Part shown: positions 1 to 6,160 of the stretch, one piece after another
Numbering within the stretch: position 1 is the first letter of the stretch
Layout of the letters: each line of letters begins with the position of its first letter
The notes under the pieces: model-generated
What the model was told of the DNA's origin: nothing
Database searches by the model: none
Seen by the model: only the letters and a program-made list of their open reading frames with translations
From: Campylobacteraceae bacterium
GTDB lineage: Bacteria; Campylobacterota; Campylobacteria; Campylobacterales; Sulfurospirillaceae
NCBI GenBank assembly: GCA_027055635.1
Contig: JALUMZ010000160.1
Coordinates: 1 to 9,648, forward strand
Length of the DNA: 9,648 nt
Reading direction: 5' to 3'
Program-made: the position numbers and the translations under genes

Positions 1-1
1 G

Positions 2-316
2 GATAAATTAATAAAACTTTCTAATTTATTTGAAAATTTCTCACACGATGCAAAAAAACAGATACTTGTTGAAGCAAAATATAAAAATTATATACAAAAG
101 CAAAAAATGCAAATCGATAAAATGAAAAATATGATGAATGTAAAAATTCCTCCTTTGATGGATTTTAGCTCAATATCCGGCTTAAGTAATGAAGTTGTAG
201 AAAAATTACAAAAATTCAACCCTCCAACCCTCTTTGAAGCAAGCGAAATCAGCGGTATAACTCCCGCTGCTATCGATATATTGCATATATATGTAAAAAT
301 GGCTGGAAAAAATTAA
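2..316 (+). CDS. mnmG: MnmG (GidA) C-terminal part, 5' end outside window
   Basis: This is the C-terminal ~104 codons of the tRNA uridine-5-carboxymethylaminomethyl modification enzyme large subunit, which with MnmE modifies the wobble uridine of several tRNAs in the cytoplasm. The frame is open from base 2 with no stop, so the gene begins upstream of the window; the first internal ATG at 107 is not the real start. The recognisable part is the helical MnmE-binding tail: a lysine/glutamine-rich helix (YKNYIQKQKMQIDKMKN), then IPPLMDFSSISGLSNEVVEKL, PPTLFEASEISGITPAAIDIL and HIYVK. The ISGLSxE and SGITPAAI signatures are typical of this family. The full protein is usually about 620 residues. 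It converges with the sox operon and has no functional link to it. The identification is from remembered family motifs and is confident. Confidence 0.92.
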   Translation, partial: DKLIKLSNLFENFSHDAKKQILVEAKYKNYIQKQKMQIDKMKNMMNVKIPPLMDFSSISGLSNEVVEKLQKFNPPTLFEASEISGITPAAIDILHIYVKMAGKN

Positions 317-370
317 ATCTTTTCTACTGCTAGCTAAAAATTTTGTATCGAGTGGTTCTCCAATCCCCTT

Positions 371-395
371 AAAGCTTGCTTGATAACAGGAACTT
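371..395. repeat. Possible degenerate third copy of the soxY-soxZ gap repeat
   Basis: AAAGCTT (371-377), 12 nt, then GAACTT (390-395) matches the framework of the two units in the soxY-soxZ gap (AAAGCTT, 12-13 nt, GAACYTT). As in those units, the spacer can fold: CTTG (379-382) and CAGG (387-390) pair around an ATAA loop, with one G-T pair. The match is short and could be chance. Confidence 0.3.
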
Positions 396-398
396 AAC

Positions 399-419
399 TT
401 GGTGTAAAAATTTACCCAA
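399..419. terminator. Imperfect stem-loop between convergent mnmG and sox operon (weak terminator candidate)
   Basis: TTGGTGTAAA and TTTACCCAA pair over 9 bp with one bulged T and a tiny AA loop. It sits 14 nt beyond the last stop of the sox operon and about 80 nt beyond the mnmG stop, where a bidirectional terminator would be expected. Neither strand has a T-run after the stem, and the stem is AT-rich, so it is at best a poor intrinsic terminator. Confidence 0.25.
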
Positions 420-433
420 AGTCAAGGCTAGGA

Positions 434-1237
434 TTACTTTTTGATATTTTCATCCAAAATCAATAGAAAATCACTCTTATTCCAAGCTCCGGGGTAGTCG
501 TTCATAAATTTTCCATCTGGGGTTAGAGTGAAAAAGGTTGGTGTGAGCTTTTTGTACTTTTTATCTAACCCTAATGGCAGTTTAGTTTTATCTACATCTA
601 TTTTTATAAAAACAAAATCCTTATTTATGATTTGCTGTATATCAGGAAGTGATAAAACCTCTTTTTCCATCTTTTTACAGTAGTAGCATGTCTTTGACAT
701 CGCCTCTATAAGTATGATTTTTTGCTCTTTTTTGGCTTTTTGTATGAGTTCTTTTGTGCTTAGTTTTTTGAGAATTTTCTTGGCTCGGGGATGGTTTTTG
801 AGTCTCATCTTTTTGTACTCAAATAGATAATCTGCTATATTTGAGAGTTCATCTTGGCTAACTTTGCCTTTCATACTCTCTTTTTTATCAAAATATTTTA
901 GAAATCTATGAGGTATGACGCTATTGTTCCTGTTTGGATTGTAAACATAATCTTGTATAAAATCGCCTATCTCAACTCTTTGCATCTCAGGGTCATCCTT
1001 TTCTCCTATGTGTTCAGGTGCCTCTTTCATAAAATATGCAAGCATATTTACAGTCGGTGCCTTTAGGTTCAAAAGTTTATTGTCTTTTTTATAAAAATTA
1101 TCTTCAAGAACTTTTCCCGCTATATATCCTGTATGGCAAGAGGCACATTTTTGCTCAAATACTTTCTTTCCTGTTCTATAATCAGCAAAAAGAGAAATTG
1201 AGAAAAATAGAAATAAAACCGTGATAATCTTCTTCAA
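434..1237 (-). CDS. Exported cytochrome c-thioredoxin fusion, SoxW-like
   Basis: A 267-residue protein with two redox modules. Residues 1-18 form a Sec signal peptide (MKKIITVLFLFFSISLFA). A CASCH heme-c motif follows at 31-35 in a small cytochrome-like domain to about 145. The second half (about 160-262) is a thioredoxin-fold domain with CYYC at 184-187 and the cis-proline motif TPTFF (Pro233), as in SoxW/DsbD-gamma-like proteins. It should act in the periplasm as an electron-carrying thiol reductase or oxidase. By analogy with SoxW of other sox clusters it may keep Sox thiols, such as the SoxY cysteine, active; that is inference. The start codon is TTG (1237-1235), supported by AGGAG at 1247-1243 with a 5-nt spacer; the Shine-Dalgarno overlaps the stop of the upstream DsrE-like gene. 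Last gene of the operon. The fusion is unlike the classical SoxW, which lacks heme. Confidence 0.85.
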   Translation of the reverse strand: MKKIITVLFLFFSISLFADYRTGKKVFEQKCASCHTGYIAGKVLEDNFYKKDNKLLNLKAPTVNMLAYFMKEAPEHIGEKDDPEMQRVEIGDFIQDYVYNPNRNNSVIPHRFLKYFDKKESMKGKVSQDELSNIADYLFEYKKMRLKNHPRAKKILKKLSTKELIQKAKKEQKIILIEAMSKTCYYCKKMEKEVLSLPDIQQIINKDFVFIKIDVDKTKLPLGLDKKYKKLTPTFFTLTPDGKFMNDYPGAWNKSDFLLILDENIKK

Positions 1238-1242
1238 AAAAT

Positions 1243-1247
1243 CTCCT
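1243..1247 (-). promoter_or_regulatory. Ribosome binding site deciding the TTG start of the cytochrome-thioredoxin gene
   Basis: AGGAG on the minus strand lies 5 nt before TTG at 1237. No ATG or GTG in frame offers a comparable site, so TTG is taken as the start. The stop codon TAA (1249-1247) of the preceding gene runs directly into this site, suggesting coupled translation. Confidence 0.75.
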
Positions 1248-1687
1248 TAATATGGTGAAACATCTATCCAGCCTGAAGCAACTCTCTCTATTGCCTCGGC
1301 TATGCCTATTTGGACATATCTTACTCCGCCTATAAACTCTTTTTTCTTCCAGCCCATCGTATCCATTGTGTTTTTGCAGACTACAAAATCTATATTATCA
1401 TACACCATCAAGGATTTTATCCTTTTTAGTATGTTTTTATTGTAATCTTTTCTTGCTGCCCTTATGCCGTTTGCATAAAAAATTAGCTCTACATGTAGAG
1501 CTTCCTCGGGGTAGCCTTTTAGGACATTATTAACTGCATTTAGTATATGATTTACTTTCTTGGTTTCACTTTCATTGATCCTTATGAGCCAAAGTCTTGG
1601 ATTTTCAAAGCTAGGCTGAGGCGTGGCAAAATCAACCTTTGCAAAAGCAAAAGTGCTTATGAGTATAATCAACAATATTCTTTTCAT
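1247..1687 (-). CDS. Exported DsrE-family protein
   Basis: A 146-residue protein with a short Sec-type signal peptide (MKRILLIILISTFAFA, about 1-16). The mature part resembles the DsrE/DsrF-like family: HVELIFYANGIRA (65-77) fits its central beta-strand, and a later strand FVVCKNTMDTMGW (101-113) carries the protein's only cysteine, Cys104, at the position where family members hold a persulfide-carrying cysteine. The C-terminus, GGVRYVQIGIAEAIERV, is also typical. Cytoplasmic DsrE/TusD proteins relay sulfur between proteins; an exported version in a sox operon suggests binding or transfer of sulfane sulfur in the periplasm, which is inference. The start at 1687 is preceded by AAAGGG. It lies 10 nt after the MBL-fold gene and 9 nt before the cytochrome-thioredoxin gene, so it is co-transcribed with both. 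Exact substrate unknown. Confidence 0.82.
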   Translation of the reverse strand: MKRILLIILISTFAFAKVDFATPQPSFENPRLWLIRINESETKKVNHILNAVNNVLKGYPEEALHVELIFYANGIRAARKDYNKNILKRIKSLMVYDNIDFVVCKNTMDTMGWKKKEFIGGVRYVQIGIAEAIERVASGWIDVSPY

Positions 1688-1697
1688 TATTTACCCT

Positions 1698-2609
1698 TTA
1701 TTGCCACTCTAATTGGTCAAAATAGTGTCTGGCATTTCTAAGATATAACTCATTGTAATGAGGTATGCTTTTAAACTTATCTGTATATATGTACTTTTCC
1801 AGGTCAGCTGGATCTATGTCATCCTCATTTGCTTTTTTTACCTGTTTTCTTAACATCAAAAGATACTCTAAAGTAGGTTTATATGAATTTTTGTCAAATC
1901 TTTTTCCATGCCCGCCCATGACATATTTGACATGTTTATTTTCTATGAATTTCAAAGCTTTTATCCATCCATCCATATCGCTGTCTTTTGCATAGTTTAC
2001 AAACCTTCCGTTGAAAATGGTGTTTCCTGTGAAGATAAAGCTGTCTTTAGGACTGTAAACAATCAAATCTGCAGCACTTTGTGTACCTTTTGAAGGTTTT
2101 ATGACAAATATACTCTTTTTACTGCCTTTTATCTCTAGTTTTTTATCGACCAATAAATCAGGCTCAACTGCTTTTGTATTTTTCGTTAAATTCTTTGGCA
2201 GTGTTGTCATAGTTCTTTTATATGTATCAGGGTGAGTTTTTATAAGATTTGGCAAGTTTGATGCACCTACTATTTTCACACCTTTTTCTTTGAAAAATGA
2301 GGCTCCTAAGAGTCTGTCATCATGATAGTTTGTGATAACCACAAATTTTATTTTCTTATTTGTAGATTTTTCTATGAAAGCATTTAACTCTTTTGCAAAG
2401 TTATATGTTGCGCTTGCATCTGTTAAAACCAAAAAATCCCCCATGTCTATATAGCAGACATTAGAGACAAAGCCTTTGTTTGATTTTAAGACAGGATTAT
2501 AATCTCCTATAAAACAGCTTATATCTTTATTGATTTTAAGTGGTTTAAATTCAAAAAAATTTGCAAATAAAAAAATTGATAAGATTAAAAATAGCGTGAG
2601 TTTCTTCAT
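1698..2609 (-). CDS. Exported metallo-beta-lactamase-fold protein with altered metal site (SoxH-like)
   Basis: A 303-residue protein with a Sec signal peptide (about 1-17) and a metallo-beta-lactamase fold. The fold is marked by a strand and turn at IDMGDFLVLTDA (54-65), the metal-motif loop VITNYHDDRLLG (91-102), the segment IVYSPKDSFIFTGNTIF (183-199), and GGHG (232-235). Canonical hydrolases have HxHxDH, a later His, and GD. Here these are N94-x-H96-x-D98-R99, no His in KGTQSAAD, and G195-N196; H234 is kept. Full dinuclear zinc binding is therefore doubtful. MBL-fold proteins (SoxH and relatives) occur in other sox clusters with unproven roles. A start at 2648 is possible in frame but falls inside a 12-bp hairpin and precedes the signal peptide. 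GGAG at 2618-2615 instead points to ATG 2609 (or 2612). It follows soxB by 46 nt. Confidence 0.82.
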   Translation of the reverse strand: MKKLTLFLILSIFLFANFFEFKPLKINKDISCFIGDYNPVLKSNKGFVSNVCYIDMGDFLVLTDASATYNFAKELNAFIEKSTNKKIKFVVITNYHDDRLLGASFFKEKGVKIVGASNLPNLIKTHPDTYKRTMTTLPKNLTKNTKAVEPDLLVDKKLEIKGSKKSIFVIKPSKGTQSAADLIVYSPKDSFIFTGNTIFNGRFVNYAKDSDMDGWIKALKFIENKHVKYVMGGHGKRFDKNSYKPTLEYLLMLRKQVKKANEDDIDPADLEKYIYTDKFKSIPHYNELYLRNARHYFDQLEWQ

Positions 2610-2623
2610 CATAGCTCCATTGT

Positions 2624-2651
2624 CTTTTGGCAGGGAAAACCCTGCCAAAAG
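2624..2651. repeat. Perfect 12-bp inverted repeat between soxB and the MBL-fold gene
   Basis: CTTTTGGCAGGG (2624-2635) and CCCTGCCAAAAG (2640-2651) pair perfectly around an AAAA loop. It begins 4 nt after the soxB stop and ends just before the Shine-Dalgarno of the next gene. There is no T-run after the stem in the direction of transcription, so it is unlikely to be a full intrinsic terminator. An mRNA 3'-end stabiliser, a processing site or partial attenuation between the core sox genes and the accessory genes are alternatives. The arm CCCTGCCAA recurs in two other gaps of this operon. Confidence 0.85.
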
Positions 2652-2655
2652 TTAT

Positions 2656-4434
2656 TTAATTTTTATAAAGTGAAAGTTCGATACCAGGGTTGTTTTTAAC
2701 ACCTATGATATCTGGGGTTTCAAGCTTTAAGTTTTTGATATGTTTGTGATCTCCTAGATACTTCTGCACAGTTTCCCAAACAGGCTCGCCTTTAGAAGCA
2801 CTACCAACTGTTGACCAGCCGGCTAGTTTGTAGATTCTGTTTGCATCTATCTTCTCACCGCTACTTAATTGTAAATTGGTGATTCTTTTGCCTATATCTT
2901 TCCTAGGGTCTATCGTATATGAGAGACCACCTGTTCGTACCATATCACCACCTTGTTGTAAAAATGGATCTTTATTAAAAAGGTTGTCGGCAACATCTTC
3001 TAATATAGTATGTAAATCCGCACCTTTTACATCTCTGGTGTAAGTCTCAGGGTATGTCATAGAGGTGTGATTCATAAGATCATCAAAAGTGATAGCTTCA
3101 CCCGGAAGAACAGAAGTTCCCCATCTAAAGCCTGGACTCATAGATATATCTGCTCCCTTTACTTCACGAAGAGCATCACAGATAATCTGATCAAATGTGC
3201 CGTTAAAATTTCCTCTTCTATATAGAAGATTGTCAGTTGTAGCTAATGGCTTGGTAAGTTTATCTATAAAAGGAGCTCTTACTTTTTCTATATACTTTTT
3301 CATCTCAGGGTCTTCAGGTAGAAGATCAGAGAAAACAGGCATAAGAGTAAATCTAAAGTCTCTTACTTTTTTGTCTTTTATATCAAGATCAAGAACGCCG
3401 ATAAACTTGCCGTTTGAACCTGAATTTATGACATGGGTAACACCTTTAGAATTTTTAACAGGCACAGCTTCTGGTACAGCGTCATGCGTATGACCGCCAA
3501 GTATAAAGTCTATACCGCTAACAACTTCAGCCATCTTTTTATCAACATCGTATCCATTGTGAGATATGACCATAACAGCATCAGGCTTCTCTTTTGTTCG
3601 GATTTCATCGACCAACTCTTGCATCTCGTCTGGTTTGATACCAAATGACCAATCCGGTATAAATCTTTGTGGATTTGCTATAGTTGTATAAGGAAATGCT
3701 TGTCCTATAACAGCTACCATATGGTCACCCATCTTCTTCATGACATATGGTTTAAATGCTCTTCCACTATCTTCATCATAAGCTTCTGCGCCATTCATAA
3801 GTGCTTCATCTTTGACAAAAACATTTTGAGCTACAAAATCAGATTTTAGAGCTTTTATGTTTTCTAAAATCTCTTTTTCTTTATATGTAAATTCCCAGTG
3901 ACCAGTACAAACATCAACACCAAGCAAGTTTATGGCTTCTACCATGTCCTTGCCTCTTGTATAAAGAGATGTTGCGCTTCCCTGCCAAGTGTCACCACCG
4001 TCTAAAAAGAGAGTTTTGTCCTTGCCAAAATTTCCTCTAAGGTGATCAGTTAAAGTTTTGATATGTGCAAAACCGCCAACTCTGTGAAATCTGTGTGCAT
4101 TTTGTACATAGTTCATACAAGTCATAGCAAAACCGGCTCTAGAGTTTTCAGATATGCCATAGTGTTTTAAAAAGTGGCTTCCAACGATATGCGGAGGCTT
4201 GCCATAGTTTGAATCAAAACCTAGATTAACACTCGGCTCTCTAAAGTGTATCGGCAGAAGTTGCGCATGGCAATCTGTCATATGCAAAAATCTAGCATTA
4301 CCAAAATTTTGAATTTTATAATAATCGTTCAAATTTTTTACATCAAAAAGCTTTTGATGTGATTTTGCAAACAGAGATGATGCCCCTAAAACGGACATCA
4401 TATATAAAAATTCTCTTCTATTTAATGAACTCAT
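2656..4434 (-). CDS. soxB: SoxB, sulfate thiol-esterase (thiosulfohydrolase)
   Basis: A 592-residue periplasmic enzyme that hydrolyses the terminal sulfone from SoxY-bound thiosulfate, releasing sulfate. It begins with a twin-arginine signal (NRREFLYMM, RR at 6-7), as expected for a folded metalloenzyme exported by Tat. It is a 5'-nucleotidase-like metallophosphatase. Visible metal-site residues are TDCHAQ (Asp54, His56), DGGDTWQG (Asp148), GHWEFTYKE (His179; the GHWEF form separates SoxB from the GNHEF of nucleotidases), SHNG (His292, Asn293) and GGHTHDA (His315, His317). These bind a dinuclear manganese centre in characterised SoxB. The C-terminal half (about 390-592) is the nucleotidase-type substrate domain. 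Length is normal for the family (~560-600). The start at 4434 has a GAAGG site upstream and lies 13 nt after soxK. Confidence 0.97.
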   Translation of the reverse strand: MSSLNRREFLYMMSVLGASSLFAKSHQKLFDVKNLNDYYKIQNFGNARFLHMTDCHAQLLPIHFREPSVNLGFDSNYGKPPHIVGSHFLKHYGISENSRAGFAMTCMNYVQNAHRFHRVGGFAHIKTLTDHLRGNFGKDKTLFLDGGDTWQGSATSLYTRGKDMVEAINLLGVDVCTGHWEFTYKEKEILENIKALKSDFVAQNVFVKDEALMNGAEAYDEDSGRAFKPYVMKKMGDHMVAVIGQAFPYTTIANPQRFIPDWSFGIKPDEMQELVDEIRTKEKPDAVMVISHNGYDVDKKMAEVVSGIDFILGGHTHDAVPEAVPVKNSKGVTHVINSGSNGKFIGVLDLDIKDKKVRDFRFTLMPVFSDLLPEDPEMKKYIEKVRAPFIDKLTKPLATTDNLLYRRGNFNGTFDQIICDALREVKGADISMSPGFRWGTSVLPGEAITFDDLMNHTSMTYPETYTRDVKGADLHTILEDVADNLFNKDPFLQQGGDMVRTGGLSYTIDPRKDIGKRITNLQLSSGEKIDANRIYKLAGWSTVGSASKGEPVWETVQKYLGDHKHIKNLKLETPDIIGVKNNPGIELSLYKN

Positions 4435-4447
4435 CTATCTACCTTCT

Positions 4448-4756
4448 TCACTTAGGTACTTCAGCACGCCAAGTTTTTTCAAACTCTGCTGATTGATCTA
4501 AAGCAGTTTGAGCCTCATAAGCGGCTTCGTTTGCTAGAGCTATAGCTTTTTTAGGGTTACTTTTTGCTAGTTTTTTTGCTTTTTCCAATACTTTTTTAGT
4601 ATTTTTCCAGGCTACCATTTGACTATGTGCTTTATTGTATTTTGCTTGTGCATTTGCTATGGCGTTATCGACACCATTTGAGGCATATGGGTTATTCATA
4701 GCGCAACCTGCTAAAAATGCTACAGTTATAGTACTTATTAAGATTAATTTTTTCAT
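4448..4756 (-). CDS. soxK: SoxK-like SoxXA-binding lipoprotein
   Basis: A 102-residue small lipoprotein. Residues 1-17 are a signal peptide ending in the lipobox LAGC, with Cys18 as the acylation site. The rest is alanine- and lysine-rich and almost certainly all-helical (for example NAIANAQAKYNKAHS, and KSNPKKAIALANEAAYEA with tetratricopeptide-like spacing). There is no heme motif and no other cysteine. Its place exactly between soxA and soxB, its size and its helical composition fit SoxK (SAXB), the third subunit described for the Chlorobium SoxAXK complex, where it holds SoxA and SoxX together and raises activity. Low-complexity helical proteins are hard to assign by eye, so the name leans on position. 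A lipid anchor would tether SoxXA to a membrane. Gaps to soxA (9 nt) and soxB (13 nt) indicate tight co-translation. Confidence 0.75.
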   Translation of the reverse strand: MKKLILISTITVAFLAGCAMNNPYASNGVDNAIANAQAKYNKAHSQMVAWKNTKKVLEKAKKLAKSNPKKAIALANEAAYEAQTALDQSAEFEKTWRAEVPK

Positions 4757-4765
4757 ATCAACTCC

Positions 4766-5674
4766 CTACTTTCTTGTATCTGGGCCAAAAAGTTTCATAC
4801 CATTTGACATATATGTTAAAAAGTATGCTAGCTCTTTAAGTGGCTTACTTTGCATCTTTGGTTTTTCACTGCCTGTATCTTTTACACAACCTGCTAATCT
4901 TCTTTGAAGTGTTCCAAGTCCACCCCATTTGATTCTATATACTGGCATTTGTGTAGTAGCTCCTAATGCTGGGCTTAATGCTTCTGCTCTTATTCTTTTT
5001 CCCGCGCTTTTTACATGGCACTCATTACAGCTTATCGCAAGATATCCTCTTTGTTTATAAAAAAGTTTCTTGCCGGCTTCATATGCTTTTGCAGCATTTT
5101 CATTTGGTATTTTGATATCTATCTTTTTACCTCTTGATTTTACGGCCAGATAGGCTACAACTTTTGCAAGATCACCTTTTCCATATTTTAGAGGTTTTTC
5201 TCCATTTATGACTCTACACTCATTTACTGCCATTCCAATCGTAACTATTTCGTCTCTATGTACATCATAATATGGATAGTTTTGTTTTATAGCAGGGTTT
5301 GGAAAACAACTTGCATATGTCTTTCCATTTGCAAATGGTTTATTAAATAACTCTTCTCCATCATCAACCGGAATCTCATACGGAGGAAAATCATTTATCT
5401 CTGCAAATTGTTCTTTGCTTGGTCTGTACCAGCTAAGAGGACCATCTTGAAAATCTTGAAATTTAAGAGGATATATATAATCCTTCTTCAACTCTTTTAG
5501 GGGCACATATGGAAAATATTTATCTCTGTTTGCAACAGGATTTTCAAATTTCTTTAAGAAATAATCCACAAATGCTTTTCTATCTTTTTCTGCTTGAGCA
5601 TTAAAGTTCGCAGCAAAGACAATCGTAGTGCTTATCATTGATATAGCAACAATTTTTATCAGTTTTTTTAACAT
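4766..5674 (-). CDS. soxA: SoxA, monoheme cytochrome c subunit of SoxXA
   Basis: A 302-residue periplasmic L-cysteine S-thiosulfotransferase subunit; with SoxX it couples thiosulfate oxidatively to the SoxY cysteine. A Sec signal peptide spans about 1-22. The N-terminal cytochrome domain has lost its heme: only Cys123 (SCFP) and Cys153 (NECR) remain, which in monoheme SoxA form a disulfide. The C-terminal domain carries the single heme motif CNECH (216-220). Cys263 in RRLAGCVKD matches the active-site cysteine that ligates the heme iron and is found as a persulfide in crystal structures. Length is normal for the family (about 270-300). The start at 5674 follows a strong AAGGAG site. It is separated from soxZ by 152 nt with hairpins, but from soxK by only 9 nt. 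Confidence 0.95.
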   Translation of the reverse strand: MLKKLIKIVAISMISTTIVFAANFNAQAEKDRKAFVDYFLKKFENPVANRDKYFPYVPLKELKKDYIYPLKFQDFQDGPLSWYRPSKEQFAEINDFPPYEIPVDDGEELFNKPFANGKTYASCFPNPAIKQNYPYYDVHRDEIVTIGMAVNECRVINGEKPLKYGKGDLAKVVAYLAVKSRGKKIDIKIPNENAAKAYEAGKKLFYKQRGYLAISCNECHVKSAGKRIRAEALSPALGATTQMPVYRIKWGGLGTLQRRLAGCVKDTGSEKPKMQSKPLKELAYFLTYMSNGMKLFGPDTRK

Positions 5675-5732
5675 ATTATCTCCTTTTTTAAAAACTTAGA
5701 GTTTTTATTTTCTGACCTTTCGCATTTTTTCT

Positions 5733-5751
5733 CGAAAAGTCTTACTTTTCG
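5733..5751. repeat. Perfect 8-bp inverted repeat in the soxZ-soxA gap
   Basis: CGAAAAGT (5733-5740) and ACTTTTCG (5744-5751) pair perfectly around a 3-nt loop. It is one of two hairpins in the 152-nt gap between soxZ and soxA. No T-run follows the stem on the transcribed strand. CTTTCGCA/CTTTTCGCA words flank it, so the region has some internal duplication. Confidence 0.65.
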
Positions 5752-5762
5752 CAGTTTCAGAG

Positions 5763-5787
5763 GGCAGTAGGGACTTTTGTCCCTGCC
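5763..5787. repeat. Hairpin with CCCTGCCAA arm in the soxZ-soxA gap
   Basis: GGCA (5763-5766) plus GGGAC (5770-5774) pair with GTCCC (5779-5783) plus TGCC (5784-5787), giving 9 bp with a 3-nt GTA bulge and a TTTT loop. The right arm, CCCTGCCAA at 5781-5789, is identical to that of the soxB-MBL hairpin and one base off that in the soxY-soxZ gap. It begins about 40 nt after the soxZ stop in the direction of transcription. Confidence 0.7.
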
Positions 5788-5826
5788 AATATAATGAGTT
5801 TTCCCCATGATAGCGCGTAAAGTTAC

Positions 5827-6123
5827 TTACTTTAATTTTATATCTTTCTTCTCACTTTTTCCTGTATTGTCTTGCCACCATACTGTGATAGTATCACCCT
5901 TTTTTGCGCCTTTAAATGCAAATTTGATATATGGATTTTTTGATACTGCTGAAGTTGGATACATATCATATACAACTCTTCCACCATGCTTTACTGTTAA
6001 GTGGTTTATGTATTTTGCTTCACCTTTTCCGCCACCTATCTTACCTGATGCCATTGGATGCTTTACAAGTAATTTTACTGTTGCTATATCATGTTTAACT
6101 TTTGCTATTGCTTTTATTCCCAT
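5827..6123 (-). CDS. soxZ: SoxZ, thiosulfate carrier partner of SoxY
   Basis: A 98-residue protein with an all-beta, immunoglobulin-like fold that pairs with SoxY to form the SoxYZ carrier on which all Sox intermediates ride. The N-terminus MGIKAIAKVKHDIATVKLLVKHPM is the standard SoxZ opening, and VWWQDNTGKSEKKDI near the end is also typical. There is no signal peptide and no cysteine, as expected: SoxZ is exported bound to Tat-signalled SoxY. An in-frame ATG at 6192 would add 23 residues, but AGGAG at 6136-6132 lies 8 nt from ATG 6123 and only 2 nt from ATG 6129, and homology starts at 6123; the upstream part lies in repeats. SoxY and soxZ are usually nearly contiguous, yet here 226 nt of repeats and hairpins separate them. 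Confidence 0.95.
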   Translation of the reverse strand: MGIKAIAKVKHDIATVKLLVKHPMASGKIGGGKGEAKYINHLTVKHGGRVVYDMYPTSAVSKNPYIKFAFKGAKKGDTITVWWQDNTGKSEKKDIKLK

Positions 6124-6160
6124 TTTCATTTCTCCTAAATTTATTTCATTAATTGTCATC

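Noticed and set aside
1698..2609. Antibiotic-degrading class B2 beta-lactamase, suggested by TNYHDDR
   Set aside because: Only the short loop resembles B2 enzymes. Other metal ligands are missing and the gene is embedded in a sox operon, so a resistance function is not supported.
2610..2648. N-terminal extension of the MBL-fold protein starting at ATG 2648
   Set aside because: The extension (MAGFSLPKDNGA) is encoded by the 12-bp hairpin and the Shine-Dalgarno, and would bury the signal peptide. GGAG points to 2609 or 2612.
3197..3493. 98-codon plus-strand frame inside soxB
   Set aside because: Antisense shadow of conserved soxB sequence without a ribosome binding site.
5790..5826. Promoter in the soxZ-soxA gap (TTTACG and TATATT on the minus strand)
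   Set aside because: The boxes are about 22 nt apart and weak; in AT-rich DNA such matches are expected by chance.
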